Shown here: positions 1-7,577 of the stretch, piece after piece
How the letters are laid out: each line of letters starts with the position of its first letter
Position numbering within the stretch: the stretch's first letter is position 1
From: Dysosmobacter acutus
GTDB taxonomy: Bacteria; Bacillota; Clostridia; Oscillospirales; Oscillospiraceae
Direction of reading: 5' to 3'
NCBI RefSeq assembly: GCF_018919205.1
Contig: NZ_JAHLQN010000001.1
Span: 1,178,001-1,242,000, forward strand
DNA: 64,000 nt
Position numbers and translations under genes: made by a program
The notes under the pieces: generated by a model
Told to the model about the DNA's origin: nothing
What the model saw: the letters and a program-made list of their open reading frames with translations, nothing else
Databases searched by the model: none

Positions 1-1
1 G

Positions 2-1063
2 GACGGCGTTTCCCTGACGCTGCTGATGCGGGCGCAGCCGGACGGAACCTATGCACTGGCAGAAGACGATTGGAGCATTTATACCTTTTTGAGCCAGACC
101 CGGGGCAGCGCGCAGGATTTGGCGGATACCGTATATGATGCGGTGGCACCTTACATGGCGGAGCGGGCATGGAACGGGGAAGACGTGACCATGAGCGGAA
201 CGGCACTGATTCAAGCCACCGATGCCATGATGAATGCCGTGACGGAGTATATCAACGCGAATTGCCCGCCCAGCGAGACGGAACCGGACCCGGAGCCGGC
301 GGCAACGCCCACCACGGCGGTGCCAAATGTGCCCCGGACCTTGAAAAGCGAGAGCATGAGCTATGTGTTCGACCACAGCCACATGCTCACCGATACCCAG
401 CGGGCGGAGCTGGAGGCACAGGCAAAGGAAATTTCCCTGCGCCATCATTGCGGCGTCTACGTTGCGTTTGTAGATGATTACACCGTGTACAGCGACGGCG
501 GCGGTGTTTACAAAACCACGTATCAGCTCTACCACGGAGATCAACTGGGTGTGGGCGATGACCGGGACGGCATTATCATTCTGCTGAGCATGGCGGAGCG
601 GGATTACGCCATGTTTGTTTACGGTACGTATGCGGAAACCGCCTTTAACAGCTACGGTCAGGAAAAATTGGAAAAGGCATTCCTGGGCAACTTCAAGGAA
701 GATGACTGGTATGGCGGCGTTTCCAATTATCTGAGCACTTGCGACGAGTACTTGACCCGGGCTGACGCAGGAAAACCCGTGCGGGAAAGTCCGGCACTGC
801 TGATTGCGATTGCCGTTGTAGCCTCCTGCCTCTTGTCCGGCGCGATTTGTCTGTTCTTAAAGCGCAGCATGAAAACCGTACATCAGAAAGTCGAGGCAAA
901 CGAGTATGTTGCACCGGGCGGCTTGCAGCTGAGCAAGCAGTATGACCGCTATACCCACACCACCGAGGTTCGCAGCAAGATTTCCAGCAGCGATGACAGC
1001 AGCAGCTCTGGTACCAGCAGCTGCAGCGGAGGCGGCGGCAGTGGCCGCAGCGGAAAGTTTTAA
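2..1063 (+). CDS. TPM-domain membrane protein, 5' end cut by the window
   Basis: The frame is open to the left edge, so the true start lies outside the window. After a Pro/Glu/Thr-rich linker, roughly residues 118-250 (counted from the first ATG at 26) look like a TPM domain (YVFDHSHMLTDTQ; later the segment GDDRDGIIILLSM), the fold of YgcG-type proteins. One transmembrane helix follows (SPALLIAIAVVASCLLSGAI), then a cytoplasmic or cell-wall tail ending in Ser runs and a Gly/Ser-rich stretch (GGGGSGRSG), which is typical of this family. TPM proteins are linked to membrane-protein quality control or acid phosphatase activity in other organisms; the substrate here cannot be inferred. It is 14 nt upstream of a lipoprotein gene and probably cotranscribed with it. 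Confidence 0.75.
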   Translation, partial: DGVSLTLLMRAQPDGTYALAEDDWSIYTFLSQTRGSAQDLADTVYDAVAPYMAERAWNGEDVTMSGTALIQATDAMMNAVTEYINANCPPSETEPDPEPAATPTTAVPNVPRTLKSESMSYVFDHSHMLTDTQRAELEAQAKEISLRHHCGVYVAFVDDYTVYSDGGGVYKTTYQLYHGDQLGVGDDRDGIIILLSMAERDYAMFVYGTYAETAFNSYGQEKLEKAFLGNFKEDDWYGGVSNYLSTCDEYLTRADAGKPVRESPALLIAIAVVASCLLSGAICLFLKRSMKTVHQKVEANEYVAPGGLQLSKQYDRYTHTTEVRSKISSSDDSSSSGTSSCSGGGGSGRSGKF

Positions 1064-1077
1064 GAAGGAGGCGGACG

Positions 1078-2181
1078 ATGAAGCATTTGTTCCTGCGCAG
1101 GTTCCTTCCGGCGCTTCTCTGCCTGGTATTTGCGCTGAGCCTGACTGCCTGCGGCGGAGGGACCGAGCCGCCCGAGACAGAAGGCGGCAGCGGCATGACA
1201 GGGGCGCTTTCCGGCGGCAAGGGCAATGTGTCTGAACCAAAGGGCGATCCAGAGAAAGCGGAGGCGGGACTTGTCCTGCTGCGGGCGTGTATGGCAGAGG
1301 ATGACCAGTTGGCCGGCGCGGTGGCTTACCTTGGTCAGCGCGAGCCAAACGACAGATCGTCGATGACGGAGTGGCTGCTCGAAAACAGCGGTGATCTTGT
1401 TTCCGAGCTGCCGTTTCTGCTGGAGATCCCAGCGGAGCGCGTACTCGGCGGAGAGAGCGGCAAACTCTACTGCATCGTCCCCCGGGACGAGAGCACCAGT
1501 CTCGCTGTAAATCATGTGACCTGGGAGTCACAGGGCAACGGCGTGTGGCCGGTGGCGGACGAGGTTCTCTATCGGGAAGAATACGCGCAGCCTGTGCTGG
1601 TATTCGTGAATTATGAGGAGTGGCCAGATGAGCCGGACACGGAGGTCAACCTTGTGACCAACAACGGCCTGGAGGTGAAATGGTATCCGCTGACCGATGA
1701 GTCCGGCTGCCCCGTCGTGCCCACCGGTGTGAACTACGCCCCCATGCTGATGGATTTTGGAATTTTTGGCGCTATCACAGGTCTTGACTATCCCGAGGAT
1801 TGGGAGCCGGCGGGCGACGACTGGTGGCTGCCGCCTACGGATATGGGTCTGGCAGACACCACCTGGGTCTGTGATGACTGGCTGATGAGCCTGCACTACG
1901 GCGACTGCGACCCTGACTATGCCGGGATCGCCGAGCTCTACCACCGCTTTGAAGACAATACAGAGCTGACACGGGTCTTTTCCGGCGTGTGGCGCATGGA
2001 GGATGACTGCCTGCGGCTGGATCTCTCCGCCGGCGTCGGCAGCTCCCTCAGCGGCAGTTTCCCGATCCTCATCTCCCCCTCCGGCGAGGAGATGCATTTC
2101 CAGCGTTCGCGCAGCGGCGAAGGGGTTCCCTTCCTGCCGGACGATACGGACTCCATTGATCTGACGCGGAGCTATGGCTGA
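1078..2181 (+). CDS. Putative secreted lipoprotein, function unknown
   Basis: A 367-residue protein with a good ribosome site (aaggagg) a few bases before ATG. The N terminus has two Arg residues, a hydrophobic core and a lipobox ending LTAC at about residue 25, so it should be lipid-anchored outside the cell. A Gly/Glu/Pro-rich linker follows. The rest is acidic and Trp-rich, with repeated WEP/DWW/DDW segments (around residues 240-265), and I recognise no domain in it. It follows the TPM-domain gene by 14 nt and is closed by a strong terminator, so the two are likely one unit. Whether these two genes belong to the recombinase element downstream is not visible. Confidence 0.7.
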   Translation: MKHLFLRRFLPALLCLVFALSLTACGGGTEPPETEGGSGMTGALSGGKGNVSEPKGDPEKAEAGLVLLRACMAEDDQLAGAVAYLGQREPNDRSSMTEWLLENSGDLVSELPFLLEIPAERVLGGESGKLYCIVPRDESTSLAVNHVTWESQGNGVWPVADEVLYREEYAQPVLVFVNYEEWPDEPDTEVNLVTNNGLEVKWYPLTDESGCPVVPTGVNYAPMLMDFGIFGAITGLDYPEDWEPAGDDWWLPPTDMGLADTTWVCDDWLMSLHYGDCDPDYAGIAELYHRFEDNTELTRVFSGVWRMEDDCLRLDLSAGVGSSLSGSFPILISPSGEEMHFQRSRSGEGVPFLPDDTDSIDLTRSYG

Positions 2182-2261
2182 GTCCCCTTTCATTTAGTCT
2201 GCTAAATCAATCTTATAGATGAATATGTAAGCCGCTGACATAATGTTGCAGCTCGATGCGC

Positions 2262-2310
2262 ATACAGCGCAGCGGACGGATTTCACCCGAACGCTGCGCT
2301 GTATATTTTT
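2262..2310 (+). terminator. Rho-independent terminator after the lipoprotein gene
   Basis: Perfect 13-bp arms ATACAGCGCAGCG (2262-2274) and CGCTGCGCTGTAT (2292-2304), followed by ATTTTT. It separates the TPM/lipoprotein pair from the oppositely oriented XRE gene. Confidence 0.85.
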
Positions 2311-2346
2311 CTTGGCTTGCTATCCGAGTGAGCCAGATCATATTCT

Positions 2347-2736
2347 CTAACCACTTCTGCTCTCTTCCGGATGCATCATGTGGTCATCATCGGAAACTGC
2401 AGAATTTTCATCGTGGTGGAACTGTCGAAGTACTGCTCTGGCTGCAGCCACAGCAATTTGTTGTTCAACTTTGCTGAAAGCAGACAGTTCCTGAAGAAAC
2501 AACTCAGAATCTTCGGATAAACTCTGGTCAAAATTAAAGATATCGTTGGGGGCAATATCCAAAACACGAACCATTGCAAAAAGATTTTCAAATCGAGGAT
2601 TGCCTCTGCCATTTTCGATTTCCAGAACTGTCCGCGTTTGAATCCCTACCTCTTCAGCAAGATGATCTTGTGTGATTCCTTTTCGCTTGCGTGCTGTACG
2701 AACAACCCTGCCCAGGTTAGCCTTCACTTCCTGCAT
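2347..2736 (-). CDS. XRE-family helix-turn-helix repressor
   Basis: A 129-residue protein with an N-terminal Cro/C1-type HTH (about residues 6-62): RKRKGITQDHLAEEVGIQ is helices 1-3, followed by the TRTVLEIENGRGNP recognition and turn region. The C-terminal half is polar (SEDSELFLQELSAF) and ends in an acidic, His-rich tail. The start ATG at 2736 has GAGGTGA upstream. A perfect 12-bp inverted repeat spans the start codon and promoter, so the protein probably represses itself. Such regulators often control excision or transfer genes of integrated elements; here it sits on the opposite strand from the recombinase unit, about 1.5 kb before it. Confidence 0.8.
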   Translation of the reverse strand: MQEVKANLGRVVRTARKRKGITQDHLAEEVGIQTRTVLEIENGRGNPRFENLFAMVRVLDIAPNDIFNFDQSLSEDSELFLQELSAFSKVEQQIAVAAARAVLRQFHHDENSAVSDDDHMMHPEESRSG

Positions 2737-2770
2737 TATAACTCACCTCAGCGTAATCTTATAATGCAGG
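2730..2770. promoter_or_regulatory. 12-bp inverted repeat over the XRE start: candidate operator
   Basis: CCTGCATTATAA (2730-2741) and TTATAATGCAGG (2759-2770) are perfect inverted copies with a 17-bp spacer. One arm contains the XRE start codon. On the minus strand the other arm contains TATAAG, a plausible -10 box, so binding here would block both transcription and initiation. Binding by the XRE protein itself is inference. Confidence 0.6.
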
Positions 2771-3136
2771 CAAACGACTATGAATGCTTTAATTCGACAT
2801 ATAGAGGTGTGTTATAACTCATATACGAAAAGGAGGCTCCTTATGCTATCCTTGTAGAATGCGGCGTGCAGCAGCATATACAGCTTCCTTACAGCAAGTC
2901 GTGTACTACGGGCTTTGCACATGAATTTATTCAGCATATTGGCAAGAACTTAGATACACACCCCGCATATTTGTTCGGTTGGAGAAACTCCATATTACAT
3001 CAAGTTGCCTTTGCAGGTTATGATACCTGCGAAGGCAACTTGTGTTTTATACCCCAGAAAAGTCAACAGATCCGCTGCCGGTCTCCGCCGCCAATACTCA
3101 TGGCGTCCAAAAATTTATGATAGAAAGGAAATTGCT
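2771..3136. other. Gene-poor stretch before the sigma-like gene
   Basis: No convincing gene. At 2830 a strong ribosome site (AAAAGGAGG) precedes an ATG at about 2842 that reads only MLSL and then stops. An open frame from 2866 gives 84 residues with no recognisable family and runs through the hairpin at 3001, so I do not call it. The stretch could be a decayed gene start or a leader region. Confidence 0.4.
3001..3048 (+). terminator. Long near-perfect hairpin, possible terminator
   Basis: Arms 3001-3018 (CAAGTTGCCTTTGCAGGT) and 3025-3042 pair over 18 bp with one G:U, around a 6-nt loop, followed by tgtttta. The T tract is weak, so this could instead be a protein-binding inverted repeat of the element. 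Confidence 0.5.
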
Positions 3137-3625
3137 ATGAGTACGGAAATGAGTAAATACGTTTTGATGCTGTTGGAGAGTTATAACGAGAGAGCGCGCA
3201 AAATCGCGGTACTTCGGTATAATCTGGAGCACCCGGCCAAAGTAAGCAGGTCAGAACAGATCGAAGCCATGAACTTCGGACATGGCGATGGTCTTGACCA
3301 TAGTGCGGGACATATTTCCAATAAGACCCTCTACATTGCACTCAATTACGAAGAACAGGCGGAACGCATGAATGCAGAGTCAGCACACGAAATTGCAAAG
3401 GAACTGTTTGCCTTGGAATGTGAGCAGAGACGCCTGACATATTTTATTGGCCTATTGGATAAGCGGCAGGCTGAGGTGATTCGTCTGGTGTTTGTGGACG
3501 GAATTCCCACGAAGGAAGTTGCTGCCAGCTTTGGCTTGACCTACCGCACCATCGACCGGATCAAGCGTACTGCCATCGAAAATCTTGCGGAGATGTATGC
3601 CTATTCCGATCAGTTTCGCGTCTGA
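3137..3625 (+). CDS. Small sigma-70 region-4-like protein of the mobile element
   Basis: A 162-residue protein; the frame is open further upstream, but the ATG at 3137 has GAAAGGAAAT before it and the extra N-terminal sequence runs back through a hairpin. Residues about 100-155 (RQAEVIRLVFVDGIPTKEVA, then SFGLTYRTIDRIKRTAIENL) form a helix-turn-helix like sigma region 4 of extracytoplasmic or phage sigma factors. No region 2 is evident, so it may be an activator or a split sigma rather than a full sigma factor. Proteins of this kind are frequent next to recombinase modules in gut Firmicutes. It probably controls element genes; this is inference from position. Confidence 0.65.
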   Translation: MSTEMSKYVLMLLESYNERARKIAVLRYNLEHPAKVSRSEQIEAMNFGHGDGLDHSAGHISNKTLYIALNYEEQAERMNAESAHEIAKELFALECEQRRLTYFIGLLDKRQAEVIRLVFVDGIPTKEVAASFGLTYRTIDRIKRTAIENLAEMYAYSDQFRV

Positions 3626-3701
3626 TTTTTTGAAAATGTCCTAAAAATGTCTAAGCCGATGTACTTGAAGTGTCATATGGCGCTGTGGTATGATTAGGAT
3701 G

Positions 3702-3745
3702 ACAAAAAGGAGATGCCCCCAGTGAATGGAGGCATCTCCTTTTGT
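3702..3745 (+). terminator. Hairpin after the sigma-like gene
   Basis: ACAAAAAGGAGATGCC (3702-3717) pairs with GGCATCTCCTTTTGT (3731-3745), with one extra A in the left arm and a 13-nt loop. A-rich on one side and T-rich on the other, it could terminate in either direction. Confidence 0.65.
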
Positions 3746-3840
3746 AATTTGTACGGAATAGACCACGCATAAAAGTGCGATCCGGGTCTGGAATAATTTT
3801 GCTTCTGGTTGGGGAAAATGGCTGTATCAGGGAGGTGCAG

Positions 3841-4080
3841 ATGATGGACGGTGGAGAGAACTTTGACGTCAGAAAAGCGGACAGAGCAGCGCTTTGTGAT
3901 ATTCGCAATGTTGTGATCGATACCACGCTGCCATGCAAGGAACGCATCAAAAGCTATATCGACCAGATCGGCAACCCGTATTGCTATGTAGATGACGGCG
4001 TTGTGGTTGCGATCGGATATGCGGATACGCAGGTCAGCCTGCAAGACCGATTAAAGTCCTATGTGAGCAGTTTGGGTTAA
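3841..4080 (+). CDS. DUF6870-like small protein of recombinase modules
   Basis: A 79-residue protein starting at ATG 3841 (or the adjacent ATG 3844), chosen because GGGAGGTG lies just upstream; a longer frame from 3775 has no ribosome site. Sequence features are an acidic N terminus, then DIRNVVIDTTLPCKERIKSY, then NPYCYVDDGVVVAIGYADT and an amphipathic end. I believe this matches the family called DUF6870, small proteins of unknown role that accompany large serine recombinases in Firmicutes elements, but that is from memory of the pattern. It may be an accessory or directionality factor for the recombinases; no DNA-binding motif is obvious. Confidence 0.55.
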   Translation: MMDGGENFDVRKADRAALCDIRNVVIDTTLPCKERIKSYIDQIGNPYCYVDDGVVVAIGYADTQVSLQDRLKSYVSSLG

Positions 4081-4114
4081 GGGACAGGAAAGTGATGGCA
4101 ATTCTTCAGATCTG

Positions 4115-4143
4115 TTGACAAAGAACAGGATTTCCGTCATAAT
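4115..4143 (+). promoter_or_regulatory. Promoter of the three-recombinase unit
   Basis: TTGACA (4115-4120), 17-bp spacer, CATAAT (4138-4143). A small hairpin (GGCGGAAACCGCC, 4163-4175) lies in the leader before the first recombinase start at 4232. Confidence 0.7.
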
Positions 4144-4231
4144 AGCATTGTCAATGAAGAACGGCGGAAACCGCCAAATAGGATAACAGCCAGAAACGAC
4201 TTTCCTGAAGCTTTTGAAGGAGGTTTGTTTT

Positions 4232-5869
4232 ATGGCTGATTTTTTGTGCCAAAATGAAGGAACGGTATATGAAGCCGTTGCATATTATCGACTTTCCAAA
4301 TACGCCAAGAGCAATGACAGCGAGAGCATTGCCAATCAGCGTAAGTTAGTTCGGGAGTATTTATCCCGCCACCCTGAGATCCTTCTGGTGGATGAACAAG
4401 AGGATGACGGCTTTACCGGAACAAATTATGAGCGGCCCGGTTTTCAGGCAGTTATGCGGGCGATCAGGGAAAAGAGGGCCAACTGCGTCATTGTCAAAGA
4501 CCTTTCCCGTCTGGGACGCGAGTATATCGAAACGGGCAAGTATTTGGAGCGGGTATTCCCGGCGATGGGCGTAAGATTCATTTCCATCAATGATGACGTT
4601 GACAGTGAGCGTGAGCGGGCCGGAGACGATATTATTATCCCGGTCAAGAATATCATGAACGAGGCGTATTGCCGTGAACTGTCCCGTAAGCTGCGCAGAC
4701 AATTTGAGGTACAGCGGAGCAGGGGAGAATATGTCGGTTCCTTTGTGAGCTATGGGTACTTGAAAGATCCCCGAGACAAACACAAGCTGATCCCCGATGA
4801 ATATGCTGCGGAAGTGGTTCGGGGGATTTTCCAACTGAAGATCAAGGGGTATAGTGCGCAGACGATCGCGGATCACCTGAATGAAAACGGGGTGCTGTCT
4901 CCATCGCAGTACAAAAAGCAGATGGGCAGCCGCTACAAAAGCGGGTTTCAAAATGGGAGCATAAGCGAATGGGGACCGATGACGATCCGTCGGATTTTAA
5001 CCAATGAGATTTATATGGGGACGCTGATCCAGGGAAAGCGTGGAACACCAAATTATAAAATCAAGCAGATGCGGCTGCGCGATGAAAGCAAGTGGTCTGT
5101 GGTCCCCCATAATCATGAGCCGATCGTTGATGAGATGATGTTTGAATTGGTTCAGCGGATGCTGCAGCGTGATACCAGAAAGTCACCCGAGGAGGAAACG
5201 GTCCAGCCACTCAGCGGGATCGTGTTCTGCGCGGATTGTATGCGGGCGATGTGCCGTCGCGTGGTGAAAAGAGGAGAGCACGCATTTTACTATTATGTGT
5301 GTTCCTCAAATAAGCGGACAAAGGAGTGCAGTAGTCACAGCTTTTCTCAGAGCGCTCTGGAGCGGATCGTGTGCCATGCCATTCAAAAGCAAATTGAAAT
5401 AGTTGTTGAAATGGACAAGCTGCTTACTGAGACCGAACACGGGAATCTTATGGCGATAAAACTGAAAAGGCTGGACACGATGGTTGCGGAAAAGGAGAGG
5501 GAGATCGAAAATTATCAGGATTTTCGTATGAAGCTTCTGGAAGCATTCCATGAGAAACTGATCGATCGTGATGAATATGATGGGATGCGAAAAAAATACA
5601 CGGGAATGATCGAGAAGACAAAGGCATCGCTTGAAAAAATCATGGAGGAGCGGGCCGGAGTTGCCGATGAGCGTCCCGGAAACCGCACATGGGTCGAACA
5701 GTTCGCGCAATATCGAGCGGAAAAATCGTTGACAAGGGAAATGGCGGTTACACTTGTCGATAAGATATATGTCTATGAAGATAAACGGCTCAAAATCGAA
5801 TTCAACTACCGGGATGAGATCGCATACGATCAGGAGCTTTTGAAGCAGTTGGAACAGGCGGTGGGCTGA
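4232..5869 (+). CDS. Large serine recombinase 1
   Basis: A 545-residue site-specific recombinase. The ATG at 4232 is preceded by AAGGAGG at 8 nt; a TTG a little upstream is less likely. The N-terminal resolvase catalytic domain (about 15-165) has YYRLS with the nucleophile Ser22 and the conserved VIVKDLSRLGRE segment. The recombinase domain follows (VSYGYLKDPRDKHKL; NENGVLSPSQYKK). A zinc ribbon begins near residue 333 (CADCMRAMC ... YYVCSSNKRTKECSSH) and a long charged coiled-coil (about 400-470) precedes the C-terminal DNA-contact region. All parts of an active large serine integrase are present. It is first of three such genes, with the next starting 1 nt after its stop. Confidence 0.9.
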   Translation: MADFLCQNEGTVYEAVAYYRLSKYAKSNDSESIANQRKLVREYLSRHPEILLVDEQEDDGFTGTNYERPGFQAVMRAIREKRANCVIVKDLSRLGREYIETGKYLERVFPAMGVRFISINDDVDSERERAGDDIIIPVKNIMNEAYCRELSRKLRRQFEVQRSRGEYVGSFVSYGYLKDPRDKHKLIPDEYAAEVVRGIFQLKIKGYSAQTIADHLNENGVLSPSQYKKQMGSRYKSGFQNGSISEWGPMTIRRILTNEIYMGTLIQGKRGTPNYKIKQMRLRDESKWSVVPHNHEPIVDEMMFELVQRMLQRDTRKSPEEETVQPLSGIVFCADCMRAMCRRVVKRGEHAFYYYVCSSNKRTKECSSHSFSQSALERIVCHAIQKQIEIVVEMDKLLTETEHGNLMAIKLKRLDTMVAEKEREIENYQDFRMKLLEAFHEKLIDRDEYDGMRKKYTGMIEKTKASLEKIMEERAGVADERPGNRTWVEQFAQYRAEKSLTREMAVTLVDKIYVYEDKRLKIEFNYRDEIAYDQELLKQLEQAVG

Positions 5870-5870
5870 G

Positions 5871-7577
5871 ATGGCAAGAAAGAGCAGATATACGGATCCT
5901 GTGCAGGCGGATGTGCCGGAGCAGGCAGCCTATCAAGCCGCACAGTACGGCCGCCTTTCGGTGGAAGACGGCGATGATATCGAGCGCAATTCCATTGGAA
6001 ATCAGAGAAAGATCGCTGCGCATTATGCGATGGGCCGTGATGACATTGTAATTGTGGAGCACTATTTTGATAACGGCTACTCGGGTATGAATTATGACCG
6101 GCCGGATTTTCAGCGCATGATGGAGGATGTGGAACGGGGAAAGATCAACTGTATTATCGTGAAGGATATTTCCCGCTTTGGGAGAGAATTTGTGAGCACC
6201 AGCGAGTATGTAGAACGCATTTTGCCCAATATGGGTGTCCGCCTGATCTGCATCAATGATGGCTATGACAGCATCAGGGAAGAGGCAGACACCGACCTTC
6301 TGATGCTGCCGCTGAAAATGGTGATGAATGACAGTTATGCCAGAGACATCTCACGAAAGATCAGGAGCGGAATTTCGGCAAAAATGAACAGCGGAGAATT
6401 CCTGCCGGCCGCAGGCAGTATCCCATACGGCTATTTGAGGAATGTGAAAGAAAACACCTATGATATTGACTCAGAAGCCGCTGATGTTGTGAAACGCATT
6501 TTTACCATGCGGGCTGATGGGCGTGCTTTCAACGAAATAGCCCGAACGCTCAATGCGGACGGCGTGCCGAGTCCCGGGAGATTGCGCTATGAGCGCGGAC
6601 TTACAAAATCCGAAAAGTATCGGGATGCGCTGTGGCTTCCCAAAACAATAAGAAAAATTGCGACCGATAGGGTGTATCTGGGATACCGGATCCACGGAAA
6701 AATCAAGCGGGATAAAATCGGACGGAATAAGACGCAAAGGCCGGAGGAAAGTTGGCAGATCATTGAAAATGCACATCCGGCCATTGTGGAACGGGAACTT
6801 TTTGAGAAGATTCAGCGCATCAATCAGGAGGAATTGGCAAAAAGAGAGCGCTATGGGGCGTGCAATGAGGTGACAGTGGATCACAGAAGTCTGTTTCGAG
6901 GAAAGGTTGTGTGCGGAGAATGCGGGCATCTGCTCACTGCGGCCAAGGGCTGCGCCCGACCCGGAGCAAAAAGCGGGAGCAGAGTGTTTTTTGATTGCAG
7001 TACCTATAAGAAGTCAAATCATACCCAATGCAGCAGTCACTATATCCGACAGGAGACCCTGTTTCATGCGATTCAGCATACCCTCGATCAGCAGGTCAGG
7101 ATCGCTGTTGATTTTGGGAAAATGCTTGCAGATGTACAGAAAATGCCGACAATCAAGGCCGCTAAGAGTGCACAGACAAAAAAGCAGGTGAGTCTGCGCG
7201 TCAAACGGCAAAATATCGAAAACAAACTGGAGCAGCTTCTGCACGACCTGACGACCGGATTGATTACCAGGGATGAGTATGAGTATATAAAACGGCGCTA
7301 CAATGAACAGTATGCGCAGATTCAGTCAGAAGAAATTGCACTTCGGGAAACTATGAAGGTAGCGGAAATGCAGCTTCGTAGTGCGGAGCAGTGGCTTGCG
7401 GAGGTGAAACGCTATCAGAAGATCCCTGTGATCGACCGCCCTATGATCGATCTGTTGATTCGAGAAATCAAGGTTTTTCAGGACAGGAGCGTGAAGATCG
7501 AACTGAATTATGCAGATCCGTGCCAGCCTCTATACGCTTATATGGACCTGTATACGGAGGAACGCCATGCCGTTTGA
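5871..7577 (+). CDS. Large serine recombinase 2
   Basis: A 568-residue enzyme with YGRLS and catalytic Ser30, followed by ERNSIGNQR, DNGYSGMNYDRPDF and IIVKDISRFGRE in the resolvase domain. The recombinase domain (IPYGYLRNVKENTYDID; NADGVPSPGRLRYE) leads to a zinc ribbon near residue 347 (CGECGHLL ... FFDCSTYKKSNHTQCSSH) and a coiled-coil around 420-500. The start lies 1 nt after the stop of the first recombinase, which suggests translational coupling, as its own ribosome site is weak. It is clearly homologous to, but well diverged from, its two neighbours, so the three are not a recent tandem duplication. Confidence 0.9.
   Translation: MARKSRYTDPVQADVPEQAAYQAAQYGRLSVEDGDDIERNSIGNQRKIAAHYAMGRDDIVIVEHYFDNGYSGMNYDRPDFQRMMEDVERGKINCIIVKDISRFGREFVSTSEYVERILPNMGVRLICINDGYDSIREEADTDLLMLPLKMVMNDSYARDISRKIRSGISAKMNSGEFLPAAGSIPYGYLRNVKENTYDIDSEAADVVKRIFTMRADGRAFNEIARTLNADGVPSPGRLRYERGLTKSEKYRDALWLPKTIRKIATDRVYLGYRIHGKIKRDKIGRNKTQRPEESWQIIENAHPAIVERELFEKIQRINQEELAKRERYGACNEVTVDHRSLFRGKVVCGECGHLLTAAKGCARPGAKSGSRVFFDCSTYKKSNHTQCSSHYIRQETLFHAIQHTLDQQVRIAVDFGKMLADVQKMPTIKAAKSAQTKKQVSLRVKRQNIENKLEQLLHDLTTGLITRDEYEYIKRRYNEQYAQIQSEEIALRETMKVAEMQLRSAEQWLAEVKRYQKIPVIDRPMIDLLIREIKVFQDRSVKIELNYADPCQPLYAYMDLYTEERHAV

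Noticed and set aside
188-198. ACCATGAGCGG, identical to the 11 bases at the spoIVB junction (9235-9245), as a possible second attachment site
   Set aside because: It lies within the coding sequence of the TPM-domain protein, no spoIVB 5' sequence precedes it, and an 11-base match of common codons can arise by chance.
2866-3120. An 84-residue frame before the sigma-like gene
   Set aside because: No ribosome site, no recognisable family, and it runs through the 3001-3042 hairpin.
3685-3697. GTATGATTAGG as another copy of the FadR half-site
   Set aside because: Only one half-site with no inverted partner, in an unrelated element.
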